DNA of 64,000 nucleotides from JAFAGX01 sp035623255 (GTDB taxonomy: Bacteria > Acidobacteriota > Terriglobia > Terriglobales > Acidobacteriaceae), in assembly GCA_035623255.1 (NCBI GenBank), contig DASPTU010000055.1:30238-94237 (forward strand), in the 5' to 3' direction. The notes below the pieces were generated by a model that was not told the DNA's origin, searched no databases, and saw only the letters and a program-made list of their open reading frames with translations. Positions 34,494 to 43,622 of the stretch are shown in pieces. The stretch's first letter is position 1; the number at the start of each line of letters is the position of its first letter. A program made the translations under genes and the position numbers.

Positions 34494-35789
34494 GTGGTTG
34501 CCATTTTCCAGCCGAACGGCAGACTTTTCGTTCTGTTCACGCTTTTCTTTGCTCTCATGGTCTCGAGTCGCGCGCTCGCCGCGGAACCAGGTTTTTTGCC
34601 TCAAGCACGGCTAGGTTTCACGCCGGGCGATCAATGGGAACCCGCCATTGCGGCTGACGAGTACGGCCATGTCTACGTCTTATACCCGCAATATGGCGCC
34701 GTTCCCGGGTGCCAAAGCTGCGCTCTGCCGACGATGATGCTCGTCGTGAGCGCGGACAATGGACTGACCTGGCAAGCTCCTCGCGCCATTACGCCTCATA
34801 CCACCGGCCAGTTTGACGCGCAGATCGTCGTCGATCCGGCCGATCACCGCACCGTTTACGCTGCCTGGCTACAGAACAACAACATGGATGCAGTCGTGGC
34901 CAAGTCGGTCGATTTTGGCCAAGGTTGGTCAGTTGTGATTGCTGATCGCGGAAGCGAAGATGCGGATAAACCCATTCTTGCTGTTCGGGGACGAGATGTT
35001 TACGTCGCTTTTAACCGGCTTCATCGAATACGTGTTGCTTCCTCTCATGATGGCGGGATTACATTCAGCTCCATTAACGTAAATCCGGCCCTGGCGCTCA
35101 TGCGAGCGCTGGCTGGTGGCGCCACGGTCGATCCCGACGAAAATGCCTTCGTGGCCTGGGTCGGATATACCGCTCGCGATGGTGCTAGCGGGCGCGTGAA
35201 CCTTTATACGAGCAAGTCAACCGATGGTGGCAAGAGTTGGACGACCACACTCATGGACTCCTCGGGTGCGCCACCCGGTTGCGCTGTGTTTCACTGCGAG
35301 TGGGGCTACCTCGGTGCGCAGGTCACGATGGCATCTGATGACGCCGGCACTCTCTATGCTTTGTGGAACTCATCTGGGGGCGATCGCGTTTCGGCACGTG
35401 TTTATTTTGCATCGTCTACGACTGCGGGAGAAACGTGGTCTGCGAAAACCGAAGTCTCGGGTGCGCGGCGCGGCGCGGAACACGCGTTCCCAGCGCTTGT
35501 CGCAGGAGCGGCGGGTGATGTGCGTATCGGCTGGATGGACACGCGCAACTCACCGCTATGGAACGTCTACTATCGCAGCTCCACCAATGGCGGCGCAACC
35601 TGGTCGCCTGAGAGCAGGCTGTCGAGCTTTGTCCCCGGCTATCGCTACATCCGCAGCAAGGGCTTCAGCTTTCCGTTCGGTGACTATTTTGGGATAGCGA
35701 TCGACACTGAAGGAAATACACAAGCTGTTTGGGGTGAAGGATTGAATTTCCGGACACCCGGTTCAATCTGGTACACGAACGGACGCTGA
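34494..35789 (+). CDS. Secreted sialidase-like (BNR/Asp-box) beta-propeller protein
   Basis: A 431-residue protein. A signal peptide (LFVLFTLFFALMVSSRALA) is followed by a propeller with several Asp-box motifs: SADNGLTW, SVDFGQGW, SHDGGITF, STDGGKSW, STTAGETW and STNGGATW. The Asp boxes mark the fold, not a sialidase activity: the catalytic Arg triad cannot be identified from the motif pattern, so hydrolase function is uncertain. Four Cys residues (CQSC near residue 75, and CAVFHC near 262) could form disulfides in the periplasm. The GTG start at 34494 has GAGG 5 nt upstream. Confidence 0.75.
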   Translation: MVAIFQPNGRLFVLFTLFFALMVSSRALAAEPGFLPQARLGFTPGDQWEPAIAADEYGHVYVLYPQYGAVPGCQSCALPTMMLVVSADNGLTWQAPRAITPHTTGQFDAQIVVDPADHRTVYAAWLQNNNMDAVVAKSVDFGQGWSVVIADRGSEDADKPILAVRGRDVYVAFNRLHRIRVASSHDGGITFSSINVNPALALMRALAGGATVDPDENAFVAWVGYTARDGASGRVNLYTSKSTDGGKSWTTTLMDSSGAPPGCAVFHCEWGYLGAQVTMASDDAGTLYALWNSSGGDRVSARVYFASSTTAGETWSAKTEVSGARRGAEHAFPALVAGAAGDVRIGWMDTRNSPLWNVYYRSSTNGGATWSPESRLSSFVPGYRYIRSKGFSFPFGDYFGIAIDTEGNTQAVWGEGLNFRTPGSIWYTNGR

Positions 35790-35816
35790 TCGCTGCGATA
35801 ACAGCCAAAAGCCTTC

Positions 35817-36530
35817 TCAGCTATTTCCAGCTTGAGAGTTTCGCGAGTGAGGCAGAAGCGCCTGAATTCCTTGCAGCAGCCGCGAAGCCGCCTCTCCGGC
35901 ATCCAGAGTGGCGAAGTCGTTCTCCAGATGCATCACAGGTACAGTCTTGGACGCGTTCGCAAATGCCTGCTCGGCACTTGCTGATCCCATCGTGCTGGGA
36001 CCAACCAGCAGGACGAGCGGTCGCGTTACCCGGATCAGGATTGCGGCATCTGCCAGGCTGTTTGTGGTGTGCACCTCGTATCCGCCTCGGCACAGCAGTT
36101 CGCGCAGATAAGCCAGTACATCGGAATTCTTGTCGACGCAGACCACTGAATGTCCGACCGAAGCAGCGGCCTCAACCGCCTTTGGACGGCGGTAAAAGGC
36201 TGAAATTGCGTTCTCTTCCGATCCGTGCGCGTCGAACAACGCGCTCAGATTCGTAATCTTGAGCACCTTCTCGATGTTGGGTGGAATGTTGCAAAGCTTC
36301 AGATCGCCGTGCAAGCGGCGAGTGGCAGAAAGCAGGCGCACGACTGTGCCCAGACCACTGCTGTCGATGAAACCAACTTCTCCGAGGTGAAGAAGGAAGT
36401 CCTTGTGTCTAGCGAACATGCTGTTCACATGAACGCGAAGTGATTCGGCCTCGGCTCCCGCGGTGATGCGTCCGTTGCATCGTATAACCGCCACCTTTCC
36501 CACTGTCCGGGTGTCCATTGAGAGCGGCAT
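35817..36530 (-). CDS. STAS domain protein with C-terminal pseudo-receiver
   Basis: A 237-residue protein. Residues about 5-112 form an anti-anti-sigma (STAS) domain with VGFIDSSGLGTVVRL; Ser57/Ser58 is the likely site phosphorylated by an anti-sigma kinase in the SpoIIAA family. Residues about 126-230 look like a receiver (SVVCVDKNSDVLAYLRELLC) whose phosphoacceptor strand reads PLVLLVGPST with Gly177-Pro178 instead of Asp. The start ATG 36530 has AGGAGG 5 nt upstream. It could link partner switching to a second signal. No anti-sigma kinase or phosphatase is adjacent. Confidence 0.8.
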   Translation of the reverse strand: MPLSMDTRTVGKVAVIRCNGRITAGAEAESLRVHVNSMFARHKDFLLHLGEVGFIDSSGLGTVVRLLSATRRLHGDLKLCNIPPNIEKVLKITNLSALFDAHGSEENAISAFYRRPKAVEAAASVGHSVVCVDKNSDVLAYLRELLCRGGYEVHTTNSLADAAILIRVTRPLVLLVGPSTMGSASAEQAFANASKTVPVMHLENDFATLDAGEAASRLLQGIQALLPHSRNSQAGNS

Positions 36531-36658
36531 GCGGCCTCCTCATCTCAAAAGCGATAAAAATCGGGCCATTATACCCTCATTTTCTAGCGGTGGTGAAGAT
36601 GGACGAATTCGCTATGCAGAGATCTGCGAGCAGCCGGATCCTGAGCTGGGCAGGCCGA

Positions 36659-37696
36659 TCAGGCAAGGTGAGACTGATCAAGCCCGGTCTCGCTCTTGCC
36701 GCTGCGAGTCATAAGTTCGTGGATGGCGTCGCGGGGGGATCTGCCCTGGTGCAAGATGGCATCCATTTGCTCGGTGATCGGCATTTCGATATTTCGAGCG
36801 CGAGCCAGATCGAGGGCGGCATGAGTCGTAAATACGCCTTCTGCGACCATGCCGTGCATGCCGGCAATAATGTCGGGCAGCTTGCGTCCGCGTCCCAGTT
36901 CCACGCCCACGGTGCGATTCCGTGAGAGTCCGCCGGTGCAGGTCAGAACCAGATCTCCCAGACCGGCAAGCCCTGCCATGGTTTCTTGCCGGCCTCCGCA
37001 CGCCGCTGCCAGACGTGTGATTTCAGCTAGGCCACGAGTGATTAGGGCTGCCACGGAGTTGAATCCCAAGCCGAGCCCATCGCAGATTCCAGCGGCAATG
37101 GCGATGGTGTTTTTCAGCGCGCCCCCAAGTTCCACGCCGATCACATCGCTGTTGGTGTACACACGAAAGCAGGGGTCGCTGAATTCGCGTTGCACGATTT
37201 CCGCCAGCTCCCCATCTTGGGAGGCAATGGTGATCGCAGTGGGATCTCCCCTCGCGACCTCTTTGGCGAAGCTGGGCCCACTGAGCGCTCCGACACGCGG
37301 CTGCCATTTGCCGCGGGAAGTGATGACCGAGCAGATCACCTCGGTCATACGCAACAGGCTCTCTTCCTCCAGGCCCTTGGTCGCGCTTACAAATAGCATT
37401 TCGGGCTTTAGCCGCGGCAGCATGTTCTCAAACAAGCCCCGGCAATGCTGAGACGGCATCACGCTGACCACGATTTCCCCGCCATCGATTGCTTCCTGGA
37501 GGTCGGTGGTGGCTGACACACTTTGCGGAATCGCTTGCTCAGGAAGATAGAGTGCATTAATTCTCAGGGAAGTAATGCTCGCTTGCACTTCTTTTTCACG
37601 GGCCCATAACTTGATTCGGTGAACATTCTTCCGCCCCAGCGCAATCGACAAAGCGGTCCCCCACGCGCCAGCCCCGATAATCGCAATGCGACTCAT
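36659..37696 (-). CDS. gpsA: Glycerol-3-phosphate dehydrogenase (NAD(P)+)
   Basis: Reduces dihydroxyacetone phosphate to sn-glycerol-3-phosphate, the backbone of phospholipids. The 345-residue protein has the dinucleotide motif IAIIGAGAWGTALSIALGRK, the conserved SATKGLE and LSGPSFAKEVARGDPTA segments, and VELGGALKNTIAIAAGICDGLGLG with the catalytic Lys. TMAGLAGLGDLVLTCTG follows, with family-typical SRNR next. The start ATG overlaps the end of plsY by 4 bp. Enzymes encoded side by side here make and then acylate glycerol-3-phosphate. The C-terminus is slightly longer than usual. Confidence 0.95.
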   Translation of the reverse strand: MSRIAIIGAGAWGTALSIALGRKNVHRIKLWAREKEVQASITSLRINALYLPEQAIPQSVSATTDLQEAIDGGEIVVSVMPSQHCRGLFENMLPRLKPEMLFVSATKGLEEESLLRMTEVICSVITSRGKWQPRVGALSGPSFAKEVARGDPTAITIASQDGELAEIVQREFSDPCFRVYTNSDVIGVELGGALKNTIAIAAGICDGLGLGFNSVAALITRGLAEITRLAAACGGRQETMAGLAGLGDLVLTCTGGLSRNRTVGVELGRGRKLPDIIAGMHGMVAEGVFTTHAALDLARARNIEMPITEQMDAILHQGRSPRDAIHELMTRSGKSETGLDQSHLA

Positions 37697-38295
37697 CCCC
37701 GGCTCCAGCGGAAACGCGGCTCGGTGTGGGCCAGAAGCCTCCGAATATTCGCCTGATGTTTGGAGATGATCAGAATGGAAGCCGCGGCCAAGAAAACAAT
37801 GGTTTGAGGATGAGGATCCGGATCAACAAACCACGCCACGAGCGGAAACAGCGCTACTGTGAGGATCGACGCGAGTGAGATGTAGCGGAAGGCGAAGAAG
37901 ATAGCCAGAAAAATGGCGATCATTATAAGCACGGTCTTTGGAACCAGAACTACGAACGACCCGAACCCGGTGGCTACGCCTTTACCACCCCGAAACCGAA
38001 GCCAGACAGGGAAAACGTGACCGGCAACCGCCATAAAGCCGGCCAAGGCGGCCAGAACTGCGTTGTTGGGGAAAAACATTCGCGTAATCAGAACTGCCGC
38101 TATCCCCTTCGAGGCGTCTAGAAGGAGAGTAATAGCCCCCAAGCCCGGCGAGGTGCGAGCAACATTCGTGGCTCCAATATTTCCACTGCCCGTGCGGCGA
38201 ACGTCCTTCCCGTGGAACAGGCGCACGAGGAGGTAACCGAATGGAATGGAGCCCAGCAGATAACTATAAGCGGCGGTGAGAAGAACTGCGCTCAT
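37693..38295 (-). CDS. plsY: Glycerol-3-phosphate acyltransferase PlsY
   Basis: A 200-residue inner-membrane enzyme that moves an acyl group from acyl-phosphate to glycerol-3-phosphate. The three conserved motifs are visible: AAYSYLLGSIPFGYLLVRLF with GSGNIGATNVART, the HVFPVWLRFRGGKGVATGFG segment with the GGKGVAT phosphate-binding site, and a third loop (SLASILTVALFPLVAWF) after the fourth helix. It overlaps thpR by 4 bp at one end and gpsA by 4 bp at the other, so the three genes are translationally coupled. Confidence 0.95.
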   Translation of the reverse strand: MSAVLLTAAYSYLLGSIPFGYLLVRLFHGKDVRRTGSGNIGATNVARTSPGLGAITLLLDASKGIAAVLITRMFFPNNAVLAALAGFMAVAGHVFPVWLRFRGGKGVATGFGSFVVLVPKTVLIMIAIFLAIFFAFRYISLASILTVALFPLVAWFVDPDPHPQTIVFLAAASILIISKHQANIRRLLAHTEPRFRWSRG

Positions 38296-38903
38296 TTGTC
38301 GAGGCCATGGGGTGAGGCGCTAAGCGGAAAGCCAGCTAACTTGCTGTAGAGCGACCCTCCCCTCATGAGTTTGCTCTCATACAGGAAAAACCTGTGCGCG
38401 GTCATGCTACCAAAATCGGGAACAGGCATCGCGGACAATTTCTCTTGCAGCAGCTGAAAGCTTTTGTTGCCGCCGTCACCTTTGCGCCAGCCAGGTGCAC
38501 CTGAGCGTCCACCAGAGCGGGCGAGGGTAAGGTGCGGGCTGAATGCGTGCTCTTCCTTCGGAACCCCGAGTACCGAGGCGGCGTTGTCAACTTCGTTTGC
38601 CAGCAATGCAAGCTCTAGACCCGACTCAATTCCCACCCAGAAAACTCTGGCGGATCTCGCAGTAGGGAAAAAACCATAATTGCGAAAATTGAGGTCGAAC
38701 GCTTTGGATTGCACCTGGGCGAGCGAAGACTTGAGCTGCTCCACGGATTGAACTGGCTTTTCCCCAAGGAACTTGAGAGTCACGTGCAGCGATTCAGGGC
38801 GAACCCAGCGCGCATCAGGCGCAAACCCGCGGATCCCCTCCATGAAGCGCTGAATTCGCTCGCGGATGGCGTCGTCGATGTCGAGAGCGATGAAGATGCG
38901 CAT
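38292..38903 (-). CDS. thpR: RNA 2',3'-cyclic phosphodiesterase ThpR
   Basis: A 203-residue member of the 2H phosphoesterase family (formerly called 2'-5' RNA ligase). The two catalytic HxTx motifs are present: HVTLKFLGE near residue 41 and HLTLARSG near residue 127. MRIFIALDIDDAIRERI opens the protein as in typical members. It hydrolyses 2',3'-cyclic phosphate ends of RNA or related nucleotides; the cellular substrate is not known. It lies between cinA (62 bp upstream) and plsY, which it overlaps. Confidence 0.9.
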   Translation of the reverse strand: MRIFIALDIDDAIRERIQRFMEGIRGFAPDARWVRPESLHVTLKFLGEKPVQSVEQLKSSLAQVQSKAFDLNFRNYGFFPTARSARVFWVGIESGLELALLANEVDNAASVLGVPKEEHAFSPHLTLARSGGRSGAPGWRKGDGGNKSFQLLQEKLSAMPVPDFGSMTAHRFFLYESKLMRGGSLYSKLAGFPLSASPHGLDK

Positions 38904-38965
38904 GGGCGCTTAGGTTTGGCCAATCTACGCGTATCCAGGGCCGCCTGTGACTGAATGTTGCTGCC

Positions 38966-40210
38966 CTACACTAATCTCCTTCTCACCATGTCCAAAGCCA
39001 ATTGGCTGGCGAACCAACGAATGCGTTTGCGGTCGCCAGGGAATCTGCGTTCGATCACCTCGGTGCCTTTGTCGCTCGCAAGCGCATGGAATACCAGACC
39101 AACGGGCTTTTCTGGCGTTCCACCCGTGGGTCCGGCTACGCCGGTAATGCCAAGACCTAAGGTTGCTCCCGAGCGCTGGCGGATGCCTTCTGCCAAGGCC
39201 GCAGCCACCTCGAGGCTGACTGCGCCGTGTTTTTCGATCAACTCCGCAGGCACCCCTCCTGCCGAGATTTTCAGGGCATTGGAGTAGACCACAGCTCCGC
39301 CGAGAAAATATCGGGAACTCCCGCTAACGGAAGTAATCCGCTGAGCGAGTAGGCCCCCGGTACAAGACTCTGCCACGGCCAGAGTAGCGTTGCGCATCTG
39401 CAGGTAGTTGCCCACGATTTGCTCCATAGATTCGCCATTGTCTGAGAAGACATAATCTTGGAGTTCGTCCTCGATTCGGGAGACCAGCTCGTCGATACGT
39501 TGTTGAGCACTGTCGAGCGCCGCAGCCCGAGTCTTCAGGTGCAACTGGATTTCTCCGGCTCCCGCCAGAATCGTAGTCTGCACATCAGGAAATTGCTTGT
39601 AGATAGGCGCTACTCTGGCGTCGCATTGCGACTCGCCCATTCCGGTGACTTTCAATTCCCGGGTGGCGATAAACTGTGCCGGGAGCTTGGCCCGCAAGCG
39701 TTCCATACATTGTTCTTCAAAGAGGGCCTTGAGTTCGTGGGGGGGACCAGGGAGAAGCATGATCATTTTTTCGCGGCCTTCATACTTGCCGCCGATCCAC
39801 TGGCCCGGGGCAGTTCCGTTCGCGTTGGGCAGTACGGTTGCTCCGCCCAGAACGTCAGCTTGTTTTGCATTGTTGGGCGCCATCTTCCACCCGTGAGCGG
39901 CAAAACGTTGCTCGATTTTTGCCATAACTTCAGGATCACGATGCAGCTCAAGGCCCAGGGTCTCCGCAACAGCCTCGCGGGTGAGATCGTCTTCGGTTGG
40001 CCCTAAACCGCCCATAAAGATGACAATGTCCGCTCGAGACAGCGCCGTGGAAGCCGCCTCGATCAGGTGGTTCATGCTGTCGCCCACGATGGTCTTGAAA
40101 ATTACTTCCACCCCAAGCTGGTTCAGCTCCTCTGTCAGATAAAGGGAATTCGTGTCCTGCCGGAAAGGTGTGAGAAGTTCCGAGCCGATGGCGATTATCT
40201 CGGCATTCAC
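38966..40210 (-). CDS. cinA: CinA-family protein with NMN amidohydrolase domain
   Basis: A 414-residue two-domain protein. The N-terminal molybdopterin-binding-like domain (AEIIAIGSELLTPFRQDTNS ... FMGGLGPTEDDLTREAVAE) has the family's ADP-ribose pyrophosphatase-type layout. The C-terminal domain (about 255-414) is PncC-like, with ATLAVAESCTGGLLAQRITS and VVYSNALK, and acts on nicotinamide mononucleotide to return nicotinic acid mononucleotide to NAD synthesis. The name comes from competence induction in Streptococcus; that role need not apply here. The start ATG 40210 is 30 bp after the NHL-like gene. Confidence 0.93.
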   Translation of the reverse strand: MNAEIIAIGSELLTPFRQDTNSLYLTEELNQLGVEVIFKTIVGDSMNHLIEAASTALSRADIVIFMGGLGPTEDDLTREAVAETLGLELHRDPEVMAKIEQRFAAHGWKMAPNNAKQADVLGGATVLPNANGTAPGQWIGGKYEGREKMIMLLPGPPHELKALFEEQCMERLRAKLPAQFIATRELKVTGMGESQCDARVAPIYKQFPDVQTTILAGAGEIQLHLKTRAAALDSAQQRIDELVSRIEDELQDYVFSDNGESMEQIVGNYLQMRNATLAVAESCTGGLLAQRITSVSGSSRYFLGGAVVYSNALKISAGGVPAELIEKHGAVSLEVAAALAEGIRQRSGATLGLGITGVAGPTGGTPEKPVGLVFHALASDKGTEVIERRFPGDRKRIRWFASQLALDMVRRRLV

Positions 40211-40240
40211 GGCTAAGAGTGTAAACGATTGGCGCTGTGG

Positions 40241-41305
40241 TCAGACGGCCAGGTCAACCAGAGGTGCTCCCTGAATATTCCAAGCGAGGTGATGCACCCC
40301 GTTGGTGGTTGCGAGCACCACGGAGCGGCCGGGACCGAAGGCCAGCCCCACCAGGCTGCTGCCGGCAACTTCGAGAACCGCCTGGCCTGTGGGATTGATC
40401 TTGACAATGCCCCGTTTGCCACCCAGTGAGGCGGCTACGTAGAGATTGCCTTCCTGATCAAACGCCAAGCCCTGTGGCCGTCCCAGGCCACGGTAGAAAG
40501 TCGATACGTTTCCATGGGGATCAACCTTGTATACGCAATCAAAGCTGGATGTAGTCGGGCCGGTGACGAAAAGATCACCATGAGGCCCGAATGCCAGGTG
40601 ATACGCCGAAACGCTGGGCTCGAGCGTGGCAAAAACGAAAATCTGACGGTCCGGGGCGATCTTGAAAATGGTTCCGCTGCGGTCGCCAACATAAAGATTG
40701 CCGGAGCGATCAAAAGCGATTCCGGTCGCCACGCCCATTCCCTCGGCGTAAGAAGACATGCTCCCATTAGGCGCAACACGATATACCGTTCCATCCATGC
40801 GCGAAGAAACATACAGTTGGCCGCTGCGATCAAGTGCGATCGAAGTAGCATTCATCAAATCCGAGAGAAACGGTTTCACGTTGTAGTTGGTATCAATCTT
40901 GAAGATTGACACCGGAACTTTCTGTCCACGGCTTCCGGAGAACGTGACGTAAATATTGCCCTCTGCGTCCAGCGCAGGATTTGTGACTGGATGCAGGTTC
41001 TCCGCGATCATCACCGCGACTTTAATCTGGTGGGGATTACTGGAATGGCCATTGGTCGAAACCACAATTGGTCCTGAGGATGCGCCGTGCGGCACTCGCG
41101 CGACCAGGAACTGATCGGAGCTGATTATTACCGCCCCTTCAACTTCTCCGAAACGGACACGGGGACGCCGAAGGTCCTGTGGTCTGAGATCAGTGCCGGT
41201 GATGCGCACCTCGCCACCGGGAAGTGCGGCTCCGGGCTGCACACCAAGAATGTGCGGCTTCCCGTTTACGTTTTTTCGCCCCAGCAAGCGCTCAGAGATT
41301 CCCAT
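40241..41305 (-). CDS. IPT/TIG and NHL-type beta-propeller protein
   Basis: A 354-residue protein. Residues about 15-95 form an IPT/TIG immunoglobulin-like domain (PHILGVQPGAALPGGEVRITGTDL ... ISSDQFLVARVP). Residues about 100-345 have six blade-like repeats with the patterns DRSGQLYVSSR, DRSGNLYVGDR, PHGDLFVTGPT and DQEGNLYVAAS, which suit an NHL/SMP-30 propeller. There is no signal peptide, so it is probably cytoplasmic unless exported by another route. It lies between pgpA (29 bp upstream) and cinA (30 bp downstream) in the long minus-strand run. No enzymatic residues can be identified. Confidence 0.75.
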   Translation of the reverse strand: MGISERLLGRKNVNGKPHILGVQPGAALPGGEVRITGTDLRPQDLRRPRVRFGEVEGAVIISSDQFLVARVPHGASSGPIVVSTNGHSSNPHQIKVAVMIAENLHPVTNPALDAEGNIYVTFSGSRGQKVPVSIFKIDTNYNVKPFLSDLMNATSIALDRSGQLYVSSRMDGTVYRVAPNGSMSSYAEGMGVATGIAFDRSGNLYVGDRSGTIFKIAPDRQIFVFATLEPSVSAYHLAFGPHGDLFVTGPTTSSFDCVYKVDPHGNVSTFYRGLGRPQGLAFDQEGNLYVAASLGGKRGIVKINPTGQAVLEVAGSSLVGLAFGPGRSVVLATTNGVHHLAWNIQGAPLVDLAV

Positions 41306-41334
41306 CGAATTCGGTCCCCGGCAGGGTCAACACT

Positions 41335-41871
41335 CTATCCTGGCAAAATATGCCAATGCAGCAGCCCATGCATGATCAACAACACATAGAGTCCAGCAGC
41401 AACGTCATCCAGTACGATGCCCACGCCCTCCGGAAGTTGCTCCAGTTGACGCACCGGAGGCGGCTTCACAATGTCGAATGCACGAAAAAGTATAAAGCCC
41501 GCCAAAAGAGATTTCCACGAGACCGGGACCGCAATCAAGCTGATGAATTGCCCGGCAACTTCATCGATCACTACAAATTGAGGATCCTTGAGTCCACTAG
41601 CCCGGGCCACTTGCGTCGCCGCAGGAATCCCAACCAGGGTTACCGCCGTTGCGAGAAGAGTTAAGGCTACCCACTGCCAATCCGGCACGATCCAGCGGCT
41701 CAGGAGCCACCACAGCAACACCGTCGCGAGTGAAGCCCATGTACCGGGACCTGGCCGCAAACTTCCAATGCCGAAGAAAGTGGCGATTAGCCGGGCCCAA
41801 AACGGTGCCGGCGGGACGGCAGCGCCACGGTCGGGGACAGGCTTCGCCATTGACGATAGCCTATCACTCAT
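41335..41871 (-). CDS. pgpA: Phosphatidylglycerophosphatase A
   Basis: A 178-residue membrane enzyme that removes phosphate from phosphatidylglycerol phosphate. The family motifs are present: ATFFGIGSLRPGPGTWASL near residue 33, the metal-binding VIDEVAGQFISL segment and the FRAFDIVKPPPVRQLEQLPEGVGIVLDDVAAGLY region. It completes the route begun by PgsA (19.7 kb). I use ATG 41871, 7 nt after the yacG stop; a second ATG at 41850 is possible. Several hydrophobic helices match the expected topology. Confidence 0.93.
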   Translation of the reverse strand: MSDRLSSMAKPVPDRGAAVPPAPFWARLIATFFGIGSLRPGPGTWASLATVLLWWLLSRWIVPDWQWVALTLLATAVTLVGIPAATQVARASGLKDPQFVVIDEVAGQFISLIAVPVSWKSLLAGFILFRAFDIVKPPPVRQLEQLPEGVGIVLDDVAAGLYVLLIMHGLLHWHILPG

Positions 41872-41877
41872 AGAGAT

Positions 41878-42090
41878 TCAGACCTTCTTTTCGGGATCGA
41901 TAGGCGTAACGCCTGCAACGGAGTCGCTGATGTCCTTGATGGGAGACGAAATCACATATTCGCCGCTGGCCCATTTTCCTAGATCGATTAAGCGGCAACG
42001 CTCGCTGCAGAAAGGGGATTCTGGATCACTCCGGTGCACGAGCTTCTTGCAAGTCGGGCAATGGAGTTTCAGGGCGCGCTTGCGGGCCAT
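41878..42090 (-). CDS. yacG: DNA gyrase inhibitor YacG-type zinc finger
   Basis: A 70-residue protein with a four-Cys zinc finger: CPTC near residues 11-14 and CSERCRLIDLGKW near residues 28-40. The layout is the same as E. coli YacG, which binds GyrB and lowers supercoiling activity. The C-terminal DSVAGVTPIDPEKKV tail is longer and more acidic than in the shortest members. It lies 7 bp downstream of the rimO stop and 7 bp upstream of the pgpA start. Confidence 0.85.
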   Translation of the reverse strand: MARKRALKLHCPTCKKLVHRSDPESPFCSERCRLIDLGKWASGEYVISSPIKDISDSVAGVTPIDPEKKV

Positions 42091-42096
42091 AAATTC

Positions 42097-43575
42097 TCAA
42101 ATAATTTTCGCCACCAGGTCGTAATCGTGAGCTTCGGTCACGACGCAGCGGTAGAAATTGCCGGAAAGGACAGGCTTATCGTCTGGGATATCATTTACGA
42201 GAACTTTGCCGTCGATTTCGGGAGCGTGCATGCGGGTACGGCCTTCCAGCAGTAGTTCACTTTCTTCTGACGGTCCTTCCAGCAAGAGTTCGAATTCCTG
42301 ACCCAACCGCGCCCTCAGCTTTTGTTTGCTGATACGACGCTGAATCTGCATCAGATGTTTGCGGCGGCGCTCAATCTCTCGCGGGGAGATTTTTCGCTCC
42401 AGCGAGAACGCCCCGGCGCCCTCCTGATCGGAATACGCGAAACTGCCGACCCAATCAAATTTGGCCTCGCGCACAAAGTCGCAGAGCTCTTCAAACTCTT
42501 TTTCCGTTTCCCCAGGGAATCCAACAACAAATGACGTTCGCAAGGTGACGTCGGGAATCGTCTGGCGCATCCTTTCGATCGACCGGAAGAAAATGTCTGC
42601 TCCGCCGCCGCGCTTCATCCGTTTCAAGACAGTCGCAGATGCGTGCTGCAAAGGAACATCAATGTAGGAACAGATTTTTTCATGACTTGCAATGGTTTCG
42701 AGGAGCCGAAGAGTGATCTTATTCGGATAAGCGTAAAGGAATCGGATCCAGCGAAGATCCTCAACGTGAGCTAGTTTTTCGAGCAGCAGTGCGAGTCCGT
42801 CCTGCAGAGCGAAGTCTTCTCCATAACACGTCGTGTCCTGGCCGATTAACGTGATCTCGCGCACGCCCGAGCGGGCCAGCCGCTCGGCTTCGGCAACCAC
42901 TGACTCGAACCTGCGGGAGCGGAATTTGCCGCGTATCTGTGGGATGATGCAGAAGCTGCAGGGATGATCGCAGCCTTCCGCGATCTTGATGTATGCCGTG
43001 TAGCTGGGGGTCGCGAGAACTCGTGGCGTCGCATCGTCATACAAGTAATTAGGGAGATCAGCGATTGCGCCGTCCCAAGGTTCCCGCGAAAACCGCCCTT
43101 GTGCCGCACGGACCTCGCCCTCGGGTCGAGAAGTCAGAATGGTAAATGGAGAAAGTGGGGCAGGCGCCGCAATTCCAGCTGCCGCCACGATTTTGTCGAG
43201 CTCTCCCGTGCCTACGACCGCGTCGACTTCTGGAATGTTCTTGCGAATCTCCTCGCGAAATCGCTCGACCAGACAGCCGGCTACCACCAGCTTCCGTGGA
43301 CGTTCTCCGTTCTTGTGGCGGGCCATCTCTAGAATTGCATTCACGGATTCCTGCTGCGCGCTCTCGATGAAAGAACACGTGTTGACGACGATGACATCGG
43401 CATCTTCGGCCCGAGGCGTCAGCTCTGCCCCCGCCTGAGCCAGCATCCCCATCATTACTTCGCTATCGACAAGATTTTTCGGACACCCCAGGCTGACAAA
43501 GCCGACCTTCGGTCGCGCTGAAGAACCGGTTTCGGCCTCGTTTTCGGGGGCTGTTGTGATTTCCGGGAAAGGCAT
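42097..43575 (-). CDS. rimO: Ribosomal protein S12 methylthiotransferase RimO
   Basis: A radical-SAM enzyme that adds a methylthio group to Asp88 of ribosomal protein S12. The 492-residue protein has the N-terminal UPF0004 domain with its three cysteines (SLGCPKNLVDSE, NTCSFIESA, AGCLVERFREE). The radical-SAM CxxxCxxC motif (EGCDHPCSFCIIPQIRG) binds the 4Fe-4S cluster, and a C-terminal TRAM domain (about 420-490) contacts the substrate. A variable insert of about 50 residues (TILTSRPEGEVRAAQG and following) sits before the radical-SAM domain. The GCPKNLVDSE motif favours RimO over MiaB. Confidence 0.95.
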   Translation of the reverse strand: MPFPEITTAPENEAETGSSARPKVGFVSLGCPKNLVDSEVMMGMLAQAGAELTPRAEDADVIVVNTCSFIESAQQESVNAILEMARHKNGERPRKLVVAGCLVERFREEIRKNIPEVDAVVGTGELDKIVAAAGIAAPAPLSPFTILTSRPEGEVRAAQGRFSREPWDGAIADLPNYLYDDATPRVLATPSYTAYIKIAEGCDHPCSFCIIPQIRGKFRSRRFESVVAEAERLARSGVREITLIGQDTTCYGEDFALQDGLALLLEKLAHVEDLRWIRFLYAYPNKITLRLLETIASHEKICSYIDVPLQHASATVLKRMKRGGGADIFFRSIERMRQTIPDVTLRTSFVVGFPGETEKEFEELCDFVREAKFDWVGSFAYSDQEGAGAFSLERKISPREIERRRKHLMQIQRRISKQKLRARLGQEFELLLEGPSEESELLLEGRTRMHAPEIDGKVLVNDIPDDKPVLSGNFYRCVVTEAHDYDLVAKII

Positions 43576-43622
43576 GTAAACACATCGATTTTAACATTCG
43601 ACAGGAGGCTGTTCCGGCAAGT

